A stretch of 64,000 nt of DNA from CAVPCZ01 sp963702445 (lineage in GTDB: Bacteria > Bacteroidota > Ignavibacteria > UBA10030 > UBA6906): NCBI GenBank assembly GCA_963702445.1, contig CAVPCZ010000025.1, forward strand, positions 1-64,000. Reading direction: 5' to 3'. This document shows positions 31,589 through 39,610 of the stretch, piece by piece. Made by a program: the position numbers and the translations under genes. Within the stretch, counting starts at the first letter, position 1. Every line of letters starts with the position of its first letter. Below the pieces are notes generated by a model. It was given only the letters and a program-made list of their open reading frames with translations. It did not search any database and was not told the origin of the DNA.

Positions 31589-33382
31589 TCAGTACCCCAC
31601 GGCCATTCCACCGCGGCGGGGATCAGCGGACCCGGAGAATGTTCCGGTCACCCGGTCGAACAGAATCAGCTGGGCTCCTCCAAAGAAAAGATCGTAGTCG
31701 CCATACACGCGCAGCGTATGGCCCTTTTGCGTCAATGCCTGCTGCACGCCGGGAGAGATGCGCGATTCCAGGTGAAGGTAGTCATCCGCTTTCTGACAGA
31801 GGAACCGGGGTGCGCTGTTGGCCTCCTGCGCGGACATACGGTATTCGACAACATTCACAATCAGTTGAACCACGGTTGCGATAATGCGGGTCGCCCCCGG
31901 CGATCCCACGGACATGTACGGCTCGCCGTCCTTCAGGAGGATGGTCGGCGAGATCGAACTCCGGGGCTGCTTGCCCGGCCCGACCGCATTGACTGCAGAC
32001 GTCGTGGAAAAGTTGGACATCGCGTTATTCAGCAGGACCCCCGCGGCGGTCACTCCTGATCCGAAAAACGTCCCGAGTGTTTGGGTCAGCGACACGACGT
32101 TGCCGTCCCGGTCCATGACGCCGAGATGGGTGGTATGCCCACCACCCTCGTGTCCGGTTTCCGCGGGAAGGCCGTCGTGGTCTTTCTGTCTGTGCCCTTC
32201 TTCTTGAGGCACGGCAATACCGGTGGTACAGGCGTTCGCGGGCACCGCATCAAACGGGGCGGGGTTACCTGCCGGGGTCTTCCGGTATTCACGGGGCTCG
32301 GCCGCGTCCGGGTTGATGCTCAGATACCGTGTATGGGCGTACTCCTTGGAAACCAGCCCGAACACCGGTACGACCTCGAAACGCGGGTCCGCGAGAAACG
32401 CCGTACGATCGGCATACACTCTGCGCAGCGTTTCTGCGATCAGGTGCATGGCTTCCGCGGACGTTGCATAATGCCCCAGCGAACGTACGTCCTCGTTCTC
32501 GAGCATGTTCAACGCCTCCAGTACCAATGCGCCGGAATGCGGCGGCGGAGCCGTCAACACCTCGCAGTCACGGTAGGTCCCCCGGAGCGGTTCCCGCACT
32601 TCGGCTTTGAAGGATCGCAGATCGTCGAGCGTTATCGTTCCGCCCGCGTTATTCACGCCGCGCACGATCCTGGCTGCAACCGGACCGTCGTAGAAACCCG
32701 CCCTCCCTTCGATGGCAACCGCACGAAGGGTGGCGGCGAGCTCCGGTTGACGGAGTGTGTCCCCCTCCATCGGGGGAAAACCGTCGCGCAGGTACACGGC
32801 GGCCGTGGCCGAATCCCTCTGCACAAGCGGAACATTGTCGAGAATGATCTTCGCCAGCGTTTCATCGATGGGAAAACCCTCTTCGGCGTACCGGATGGCG
32901 GGAGCAATCACCGTCGGCAGCGGCAGGGTGCCGTACTTCTCAAGCGCCAGGACGAGCCCTGCCACGGTTCCCGGGACAAGAATGGCCTTCGCCGTTTGCG
33001 CATCTGTCCGGCTGTTGAATCCGACACCGCCCGCCGCCGAGGATGCGCACGGGTAGTAATTGATGTAGATCGAACGGCGCTCCCTGGCCAGATAGACCAG
33101 CATGCCGCCGCCGCCCCCCAGGCCGGAACCATCCGGTTCAACCACCCCGATGGCGAAGGCAGCCGCAACGGCTGCATCCACGGCATTCCCGCCTTTTTGC
33201 ATCATCGCCACGGCGGCCAGGGAAGCCAGCGGGTGTGCCGTTGCCGCCATGCCCTGCCTTCCGATCGCGGATTGGTCGCGTGTGCTCTGACTGAGAGGCT
33301 GTGCCCCGCCCAGGGCAACGATGACCAGCAACAAACCTGCAATCACCGGTACTCCCGGGCGAAACCGCTTCGTCTGATTCAT
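31589..33382 (-). CDS. ggt: Gamma-glutamyltransferase (Ggt/CapD-like)
   Basis: Intact, 597 residues, with a signal peptide (VPVIAGLLLVIVALGGAQP). Family features: GGNAVDAAVAAAFAIGVVEP, GSGLGGGGGMLVYL, AILVPGTVAGLVLALEKYG, the autocleavage site GGGHTTHLGVMD where the first Thr of TTH becomes the N-terminal nucleophile, and SVGSPGATRIIATVVQL. Exported Ggt proteins transfer or hydrolyse gamma-glutamyl groups; in capsule loci the relative CapD cuts and anchors PGA and other Ggt enzymes degrade PGA from the amino end. Its place 39 bases before pgsB argues for a PGA role rather than glutathione metabolism. ATG 33382 has GGGAGA upstream. Confidence 0.92.
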   Translation of the reverse strand: MNQTKRFRPGVPVIAGLLLVIVALGGAQPLSQSTRDQSAIGRQGMAATAHPLASLAAVAMMQKGGNAVDAAVAAAFAIGVVEPDGSGLGGGGGMLVYLARERRSIYINYYPCASSAAGGVGFNSRTDAQTAKAILVPGTVAGLVLALEKYGTLPLPTVIAPAIRYAEEGFPIDETLAKIILDNVPLVQRDSATAAVYLRDGFPPMEGDTLRQPELAATLRAVAIEGRAGFYDGPVAARIVRGVNNAGGTITLDDLRSFKAEVREPLRGTYRDCEVLTAPPPHSGALVLEALNMLENEDVRSLGHYATSAEAMHLIAETLRRVYADRTAFLADPRFEVVPVFGLVSKEYAHTRYLSINPDAAEPREYRKTPAGNPAPFDAVPANACTTGIAVPQEEGHRQKDHDGLPAETGHEGGGHTTHLGVMDRDGNVVSLTQTLGTFFGSGVTAAGVLLNNAMSNFSTTSAVNAVGPGKQPRSSISPTILLKDGEPYMSVGSPGATRIIATVVQLIVNVVEYRMSAQEANSAPRFLCQKADDYLHLESRISPGVQQALTQKGHTLRVYGDYDLFFGGAQLILFDRVTGTFSGSADPRRGGMAVGY

Positions 33383-33415
33383 GCCGTCGTCTCCCTGGGC
33401 CGCATAAGGCCGGCG

Positions 33416-33967
33416 CTACTTGAATGCGGCTTCAAGCGGCGTCATCACACTCGCAATCTTGTCCACCACATCAATGCGGATATTCTTTTCGCCCGCAATT
33501 TTCGTAAAGAAACCGTCCTCATCACCCTGCTTGACCACCATCAGATGACGGGCGGCTTCCGCGGCGATACGGTTGAAATCGTCGGACTGTGTGCCCCGCC
33601 GGGATTTTCCTCCGATGTGCAGCACCAGAACCGGAATCTTCCTCTCCTTCGCCCCCTCGATGATTGTCTTCACGCGCTCCATTTCCTGCTCGCGGCTCGT
33701 CCCGGCGGCGCCAAGTCCTTTGGAGCTGAAACCCGGAACGAGAATCAGGGTCTTGACCCCTTTGAGATCCGCGACGGCCGCCTGCGCCACCGCCTTCGCG
33801 TCGAGATTCACCTTTTTGCACAGACTGCCTGCAAGCGTGACATCGGCGCTCTGACCTGCAGAGGTGATCAGGATCGGCTGTTCAAACCGTACCGCCTTCT
33901 GGGCGTGGCCGACCTGGCAGGCCGCCAGGAGAAAGCCGATGCACAGGCCAACACGTACTGTTTTCAT
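33416..33967 (-). CDS. Secreted DUF6305-like protein
   Basis: Intact, 183 residues: signal peptide (RVGLCIGFLLAACQVGHAQ), then one alpha/beta domain with PILITSAGQSADVTLAGSLC, KGVKTLILVPGFSSKGLGAA, IIEGAKERKIPVLVLHIGG, SRRGTQSDDFNRIAAEAARH and VVDKIASVMTPLEAAFK. The pattern fits the uncharacterised DUF6305 family. ATG 33967 has GGAG upstream. It sits 33 bases before ggt and 44 bases after the aspartoacylase-like gene. The Rossmann-like look and exported location suggest binding of a small solute, perhaps in partnership with the permease gene nearby, but this is inference. Confidence 0.7.
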   Translation of the reverse strand: MKTVRVGLCIGFLLAACQVGHAQKAVRFEQPILITSAGQSADVTLAGSLCKKVNLDAKAVAQAAVADLKGVKTLILVPGFSSKGLGAAGTSREQEMERVKTIIEGAKERKIPVLVLHIGGKSRRGTQSDDFNRIAAEAARHLMVVKQGDEDGFFTKIAGEKNIRIDVVDKIASVMTPLEAAFK

Positions 33968-34011
33968 GATGTTCTCCGGAGGAGTCTTTGTGAATGAAAT
34001 CGTTGATGGGG

Positions 34012-35145
34012 TTATCGGAGATATGCCCCGACACCGCGCTCCAGCAGCTCGGCATAGCCCGGCATACCCGTGCATGTGAACGGCGATTCAGGATGTTGCT
34101 CGCGGAACGATTCGATGATTGCGTGCAGCCCCTGCAAATGGCGTCCCACCCGGCGCGCCAGAGGTTCGCCGGCGTCATCGTACGTTATCCGGACCGTGCC
34201 AAGCCGGGCCGCCTTGAGATACAATGCATCCTCCCCCTTGAGAATGAGTTCCTCGGAGGTTCTTCCGCGCAATCTTCCCTGTATGGGATTGCTGGTTTCC
34301 ATCAGGAACGGGATCGCCTCCGTCCGGTCACCCCATTCGCGGTGGCTGAGTCCGCGGAAATTAGGCGGCGAAAGCTCCAGGGCGTACTGGAGTCCCTCGA
34401 TCTCCAGGTTCAGCACCGCACCGGCGGCGATCTCCCGCCCTTTATCATGGGTGATCAGGGCGTTGATGATCGGAATCTCCGGCGCCGCTTCATGCAGATC
34501 CACGGCAAGGGTCACACGTTCCTTTTCGATCAGCTGCATGATGGCATAGGCGGTCCGTTCCGTTGTCGTGCCGTCCGGCCGCCCCGGATAGGCACGGTTG
34601 AGGTTGCGGGTTTCGTTACCGGACAGCTGCTGGCCCGACGGATACTGAAGGTAGACAAGAGGATCCGGCCACTGGTCCACCACATTGGCCGCGCGTGCGC
34701 CGAACCGGAACACCCGGTTCCCGTGCGGTGTGGGAACCGAGAAATGCCCGGGGACTCCTTCAAGAGGGTCCGTGCTGGTGAAGCCATCCGCGCACGCCTG
34801 GGGAATCACGATCAGCCGGCCCGCTGTCATCACCACGTTTTCCACGAGCACCGTGGCAGCCAGAAAGCCCGCCGGTTCGTTGGGATGCGTGCCCCCGAGC
34901 ACAAGCATGGTTGCACCGGGGACCCCGCTCTCATACACGTAGACTGTCGCATCGGCACGCGAACCGCCCAGCGATGCGCAATACTGGCTGAGCCTGCCCA
35001 TCCGGGTCAAACCGCCGGAGGGACGGAGGACATCCGGCTGCCACATGGCAACAAATTCGCGTCCGGCGACCAGACATGCCGCAGCCGCGAGCACCAGGAG
35101 CACGCCTGCGCGCAGACGATGGATGGGCACGTTCATGTCTTTCAC
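34012..35145 (-). CDS. Exported succinylglutamate desuccinylase/aspartoacylase-like zinc hydrolase
   Basis: Intact, 377 residues, with an N-terminal signal/anchor (RLRAGVLLVLAAAACLVAG). The M14/AstE-AspA zinc site is visible: LVLGGTHPNEPAGFLAA (His and Glu ligands), RNLNRAYPGRPDG and LAVDLHEAAPEIP (third ligand). Known family members release an acyl or acidic amino acid from an N-acyl-amino acid, usually in the cytoplasm. An exported copy inside a PGA locus may act on glutamate-containing peptides; that substrate is inference. The GTG at 35145 overlaps the stop of the 48-residue membrane protein as GTGA. A slightly later ATG at 35136 is an alternative start. Confidence 0.82.
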   Translation of the reverse strand: MKDMNVPIHRLRAGVLLVLAAAACLVAGREFVAMWQPDVLRPSGGLTRMGRLSQYCASLGGSRADATVYVYESGVPGATMLVLGGTHPNEPAGFLAATVLVENVVMTAGRLIVIPQACADGFTSTDPLEGVPGHFSVPTPHGNRVFRFGARAANVVDQWPDPLVYLQYPSGQQLSGNETRNLNRAYPGRPDGTTTERTAYAIMQLIEKERVTLAVDLHEAAPEIPIINALITHDKGREIAAGAVLNLEIEGLQYALELSPPNFRGLSHREWGDRTEAIPFLMETSNPIQGRLRGRTSEELILKGEDALYLKAARLGTVRITYDDAGEPLARRVGRHLQGLHAIIESFREQHPESPFTCTGMPGYAELLERGVGAYLR

Positions 35146-35288
35146 TTGATATGGAGGATACGGAGCACGAGCGGGATAAGAACCAGTGCCAGGGCCACCT
35201 GTTCCCGCCAGCGCCGCTCCTGAAACAGCTCGATGCCCGCAAGAACGGCGATTCCCAGGGCTATCGCTATGTACATCCAGTGGAGCAT
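35142..35288 (-). CDS. Small membrane protein, 48 residues, next to TRAP-type permease
   Basis: An ATG at 35288 opens 48 codons with two hydrophobic stretches, MYIAIALGIAVLAGIELF and VALALVLIPLVLRILHI, separated by QERRWREQ. It fills the gap between the permease stop (44 bases away) and the aspartoacylase-like start, with which it overlaps as GTGA. That tight coupling and the two-helix pattern support a real gene. It is far shorter than a TRAP DctQ subunit (four helices). It could be a small permease subunit; no family is recognised. Confidence 0.6.
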   Translation of the reverse strand: MLHWMYIAIALGIAVLAGIELFQERRWREQVALALVLIPLVLRILHIK

Positions 35289-35331
35289 TGTTTCATGCAC
35301 TCCTTGTTCGTCACCATCCCCTGCCGCGGCG

Positions 35332-36603
35332 TTAATACCGCATCAGGGAACCGAGCTGACCCGCGTACATGATCATAAGAATGCCGACCAGCAGCGACGC
35401 AATGATCAACGGCGCGCTCTCTTTCAGAATGCGGAAGTGGTTCTTCTCTCCCACGAGCTGCGCCGCAAACACACAGAGCAGCGAGGGGGGCGGCATGAGA
35501 TCGCCCAGTCCGGCGATGAGCGAAAGCGCCGATGTCACCACCACTTCATTCCTTCCCAGAAAGACATAGACCAGTGGTACGCCGAGGACCGACGCGGCGG
35601 CGTACGCCGATCCGAACGCCGGCATGATCAGGGCAATCCCGAGATACAGCAGAGCCGTAGGCAACTCCAGAGCGCTCACCGCAATATACCCGCGCACACC
35701 GGTGAGGGTCATGATCTGCACGAACATGCCGACACCGACAAGAATCGTCATAATGGGAAGGGCTTCTCGAATGGCCGTCCGCGAGAGCCGGTACAGATGG
35801 ATCGGTTCGCCCGTTCCGACTGCTGCCAGGGAACCGAGGACGAAGATCAGGGGCGCACCGATGTCAGGAATCCACTGCGGGACGACACGGATGGCGATCA
35901 TCAGTCCTACCACAACCGCCAGAGGCAGGAACAGCTTGAGCCCGTGGCGGCCGTACATCGAGGGCGGCAGCTGTGCCAGAACGCCCGCAATGTCGATTGT
36001 GCGCACATACCGGACCCTGAAGTAGACGGCGGTGAGCATTGCCAGCGGCACAGTCGCCACGAGCAGGGGGACCTCGAATCCGATGTACGGCATGTCCACA
36101 CCCCCGCCGATGATCATGACGGGGATGTTGATGGGAGGCGCGATCATACCATACACGGCGGCCATGGCGATAAGCGAGCCGACCGCCACCGCAGGGATAC
36201 CCATCGCCAGAAGGGCGGGCGCCACCAGCGCCCCCGTGGTAAGAATACAGGCGGACGAGAGGCCGGTGAGCATGCCCGGAAACATCACGAAGAAGGTCAC
36301 AAAGATCATCAACAACGTCGGCAGCCGGTGGAGTGAACGCATCATGGCATAGCTGATTGTCCCCAGCGCTCCGCTGGCTTCTATCGCCTTCATGAAGATC
36401 ATGGCTGTGGCAATGATAACGACGGCGTCGAGATACCCGAAGGTCCCTTCCACGAAATGCCGCACGGGAAAACCCTCGCCGGCGGTGAGCGCACCGGCAA
36501 TCGAGGATAGTGCAAGCGCCAGCCCGGCGGGAAGCTTCCACCAGAACACGCCGGCGGCAAACACCGCCAGCATGACGAGAAGTATGATCAGTTCATGAGG
36601 CAT
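35332..36603 (-). CDS. TRAP-transporter large-permease-like (DctM-like) membrane protein
   Basis: Intact, 423 residues with about 11-12 membrane segments, for example LIILLVMLAVFAAGVFWW, YLDAVVIIATAMIFMKAIEA, LLMIFVTFFVMFPGMLTGLS, VGSLIAMAAVYGMIAPPINI and VGVGMFVQIMTLTGVRGYIA. The MIAPPINIPVMI and PAFGSAYAAAS loops match the repeated helical-hairpin loops of DctM-type/ion-transporter-superfamily permeases. Known members import acidic solutes (C4-dicarboxylates, glutamate, sialic acid) with a periplasmic binding protein. No DctP is nearby; DUF6305 and the 48-residue protein are the only candidates for partners. A role in importing glutamate released from PGA is an attractive inference. Confidence 0.8.
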   Translation of the reverse strand: MPHELIILLVMLAVFAAGVFWWKLPAGLALALSSIAGALTAGEGFPVRHFVEGTFGYLDAVVIIATAMIFMKAIEASGALGTISYAMMRSLHRLPTLLMIFVTFFVMFPGMLTGLSSACILTTGALVAPALLAMGIPAVAVGSLIAMAAVYGMIAPPINIPVMIIGGGVDMPYIGFEVPLLVATVPLAMLTAVYFRVRYVRTIDIAGVLAQLPPSMYGRHGLKLFLPLAVVVGLMIAIRVVPQWIPDIGAPLIFVLGSLAAVGTGEPIHLYRLSRTAIREALPIMTILVGVGMFVQIMTLTGVRGYIAVSALELPTALLYLGIALIMPAFGSAYAAASVLGVPLVYVFLGRNEVVVTSALSLIAGLGDLMPPPSLLCVFAAQLVGEKNHFRILKESAPLIIASLLVGILMIMYAGQLGSLMRY

Positions 36604-36630
36604 CGTGTTACAGGTGCAGATGACCGTATT

Positions 36631-36654
36631 CCCCGCAGGTGAACTCCTGCGGGG
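36631..36654. other. Perfect 9-bp GC-rich hairpin between racemase-like and TRAP-like genes
   Basis: CCCCGCAGG (36631-36639) pairs with CCTGCGGGG (36646-36654) across a 6-base loop in the 106-bp gap of the PGA operon. No T-run follows on either strand, so it is not a standard terminator; it may be an RNA-processing or stability element. Confidence 0.45.
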
Positions 36655-36709
36655 CTGGTGAGACCCGGACGGATAACATCACGTTCGAGAGCGAAACGCA
36701 TCGCGGATT

Positions 36710-37724
36710 TCAGGGCTGATAGGGAAACAGATCGCGCTTCAGTTCATACGCACGCAGAGCCGCGGCCGTCGCCTGCGACACCGGCTCCAGAAGCCTGCCG
36801 ATAGAAGCCTGCTCCGCCGGAGTAATCACCGCACGGGAAACGACGCGCACGGTGATCTGCGGAGAGGTGTGCACCCGGGCCGCACCGGCGGGAAAAAGCA
36901 CGTCGCTCATCCGGATGTTCGGGTTCACCACGACCACATCCGCCGCCCCTTCACTCCGCAAGGAGGCACCGAACATTTCTCCGCAATACCCGTAGTGAGT
37001 GCAACAGAGACCCGCCACAAGCGGACTCGCCCTTCCGGCGTACACTCCCCATCGCCTCGCCGGCAAAAAGATCGATCGCCGTTGACACCGTTTCACTCCG
37101 GGCATCGGCTTCGATCTCCCCGGCGAGATCCGGACACGCCTGTGTGACGATCCGGTCCGGTCCGATCCCCCTGGCAAGCAGAAGGTCACGGTGGGTCCCG
37201 GCGGCAATGGTTGTTTCGGTGCCGAATATGATACCGGTTGAGGTGCTATCCGCCAGTAACTTCGCGGCCATGGCATCTACACCCATCTCCACGATGCCCA
37301 GCACCGGCGCGGGGGACGATTGCACGAATGCGGTGCGGGGAATCAAGACCGACAGTGTGTTACAGGCGACCAGAATGGCATCCGGTGCATACCAGCGGGC
37401 CATACCCGCGAGAGCATCATCGAAAACACGAATCTTCCGCTCGACCGATGGCATCCTGTTGTACCCCTGGCTTGCCTCCGGAAGGGCATTACAGAAAATG
37501 ATGTTCAGCACACGGTATCTTCCCGTAGCCCGGGCCTTCTGATCCAGATCCGCACACACCGAAAGCCCCCCCAATCCTGAATCGGTCACCAGCACCGTAA
37601 TCGAGTCACGTTCGGCAAGGCGGGCAACAGCCTCTGCAGCATGGTGTTGCGACATCGCCGGAGAAATCGTGGAAGTCATCATGATGATCCAGAAGAGGAA
37701 TGATCTATTTCCGTGCGTGTGCAT
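36710..37724 (-). CDS. Exported glutamate/aspartate racemase-like protein, one frameshift
   Basis: About 338 residues once a break near 37035 is bridged. The catalytic signatures of MurI-type racemases are present: VTDSGLGGLSV (DSG at residues 48-50), VACNTLSVL (first Cys, residue 121) and, in the second frame, GLCCTHYGYCGEMF (second Cys). Unusually, an export signal precedes the domain: SFLFWIIMMTSTISPAMS. MurI enzymes are cytoplasmic and supply D-glutamate for peptidoglycan; an exported copy in a PGA locus could racemise glutamate released from the polymer. The start is uncertain: ATG 37724 gives a short signal-peptide n-region, while ATG 37778 overlaps the upstream stop as ATGA but adds 18 residues. 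Confidence 0.75.
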
Positions 37725-37774
37725 CGGAGAACGTCCGCTCGTATGAAAACCTCTGCCCGTTTGAGCTCGTCTGC

Positions 37775-39610
37775 TCATCGGAGGAGTGTACATGATCGCG
37801 TCATTACCCGGCTTCCCGCAAGGAGGCGATAGTAGTACACACCCGAACCCAGCCGGACCGTCTGCCCGGCCTCAAGGCGCGCTGTGTAGTTTCCCGGAGG
37901 AAGATCCTGATCGAGCAGCGTAACCACGGAACGCCCGAGAATGTCAAACACCACAAGCTCAACGTGCGACCGCTCGGCGAGGGCAAACGGAATCACCGTC
38001 TCGGGATTGAACGGGTTGGGATAATTCTGTCCCAGAGTGACGCTGGCCGGCAAGCCTGCGGCATTTCCCGCGTGCGTCAACGGGACACGTGCAACACCGG
38101 GCGAGTATGCCAGCACCGGGCTGCCGGTATTCAGGTGCCGGGCCCAGAGCCCGGTGACATCGGGATTCCTTGTCACGGACTGTGCAATGGGACCCGCGAT
38201 ACTGTCACCATTCCACGTGTTCGGGGCACAGAGTTTCTTTCCCTGCACCGTGCGCGGTGTGGCTGCACCCCAGCAGAGTTCGTCCAGCACCTCATTAACC
38301 GGTGGGTTGTAGAGTACGACGTTGTCACTGCTGCTCAACAGGTTGGTTTTGCTCGACGAATAGTAGAATCCCGAATCCGCCTGTCCGGGTCGCGCCGCAA
38401 AGAGCCGGACCCCGGCGGGAAATCCCGGACCAAACCCTCCGGGGCCCACGCCTCCGAATACCGCGATATACGTCTTCGCCGGAACTTCGGTGTTTTCCGG
38501 GAACGTGAACACCGGCCACATGTTTCGTTCGAGTATCTGATACCCGCCGATATTCAACGTGCCGGTGCCGGCGTTGAACAGCTCCACAAACTCATCTCCC
38601 CTGACGCTCCGCACACCATCGCCGTTGGCATCCCCCTCGATGGCCACCGTGGATGAATCATCCACGGGAATATCGAACATCACCTCATTGATGATCATTT
38701 GCGCAACGGGGATTGCGCGCCCGAAGTAGTGCACCTGTGTGAAATCGTCAAGTACTGACGCCAGAACCCCGGCGAATCTCCGGTAGTTCGATTCCGTGTC
38801 GCGCACGCCGGTCATGTTACATTCTATCTGGATTGCATCGATGGTGCCGCCGGACTGCGAACCGTGGCGCGCGGTGTTGTACCCGCCCGTGAAGTAGGGT
38901 GCACTGCCGGGAGCCACCTGCATGGAGCCCGGAACGGCCGCGTAGCTCCGGTTTACAAGAAAGGTGCCGAGCGAACGGGGACCATGCAGGAGCCCGGACA
39001 ACGATATCCCTCCGTTCCGGACAAGATTCCGGACGCTGCTGCTGCCGGCGATCGCCGGTGCGTTCAGAGAGTCGTCCGGTAACGCCAATTCGCCGGCGGA
39101 GAGCAGATAGCCCAGTTCCAGACGCTGGATCGTATGACCGTGACCGTGGAGGTCGATATACAACCCCTTTCCAGCCGAGGCGGCAATGGCACGTTTCGCG
39201 GCATCAAGGTACCCGTGAAACTCCTGCCAGGCCTGGATCGCGAACACATTGCCCTGCGCAGCTTCGAGCACGTCGCGGTTGGCGTCCAGCTTCTTCCGGT
39301 GCAGGCGGTTGAGGATGACGTGCGGATGCCGGCCTGTGCGCGCCACCATTGCCGAGACGAACGCGCGCACCAACTCCTGCGTGTTGGTGTCGTACGTCAG
39401 ATCTCCCCAGGTCCGGTCGGGAATTTCCGCGGGCACTTCATGCCCGCCGTGCGGGGCGGAAACGATGATGGGGAGATCACCGGCATAATATTCGATGTAC
39501 TGGTTGCGCCCGAAGTATGTCTGCCCGGGAACATATACCGTATCGTTGACGCCTGCGGAGGCCATAGAGACAACGGCAAGAACAAGCGCAAGAACCGATC
39601 CACGTTTCAC
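37775..39610 (-). CDS. N-formylglutamate-amidohydrolase-like protein with lamin-tail and T9SS sorting domains
   Basis: Intact, 611 residues. Signal peptide (VLALVLAVVSMASAG); then a zinc amidohydrolase domain of the formylglutamate amidohydrolase kind (PIIVSAPHGGHEVPAEIPDR, NRLHRKKLDANRDVLEA, LYIDLHGHGHTIQRLELGYL, AIQIECNMTGVRD); then a lamin-tail-type domain (QMIINEVMFDIP, RGDEFVELFNAG, GGYQILERNMWPVFTFP); then a C-terminal T9SS domain (NYPNPFNPETVIPFA, VVFDILGRSVVTL). It should be exported and delivered to the surface. The substrate is unknown; with PgsB/C beside it, gamma-glutamyl material is a reasonable guess. GTG 39610 overlaps the stop of its paralogue as GTGA. Fusion of this hydrolase to a T9SS signal is unusual. 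Confidence 0.85.
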   Translation of the reverse strand: MKRGSVLALVLAVVSMASAGVNDTVYVPGQTYFGRNQYIEYYAGDLPIIVSAPHGGHEVPAEIPDRTWGDLTYDTNTQELVRAFVSAMVARTGRHPHVILNRLHRKKLDANRDVLEAAQGNVFAIQAWQEFHGYLDAAKRAIAASAGKGLYIDLHGHGHTIQRLELGYLLSAGELALPDDSLNAPAIAGSSSVRNLVRNGGISLSGLLHGPRSLGTFLVNRSYAAVPGSMQVAPGSAPYFTGGYNTARHGSQSGGTIDAIQIECNMTGVRDTESNYRRFAGVLASVLDDFTQVHYFGRAIPVAQMIINEVMFDIPVDDSSTVAIEGDANGDGVRSVRGDEFVELFNAGTGTLNIGGYQILERNMWPVFTFPENTEVPAKTYIAVFGGVGPGGFGPGFPAGVRLFAARPGQADSGFYYSSSKTNLLSSSDNVVLYNPPVNEVLDELCWGAATPRTVQGKKLCAPNTWNGDSIAGPIAQSVTRNPDVTGLWARHLNTGSPVLAYSPGVARVPLTHAGNAAGLPASVTLGQNYPNPFNPETVIPFALAERSHVELVVFDILGRSVVTLLDQDLPPGNYTARLEAGQTVRLGSGVYYYRLLAGSRVMTRSCTLLR

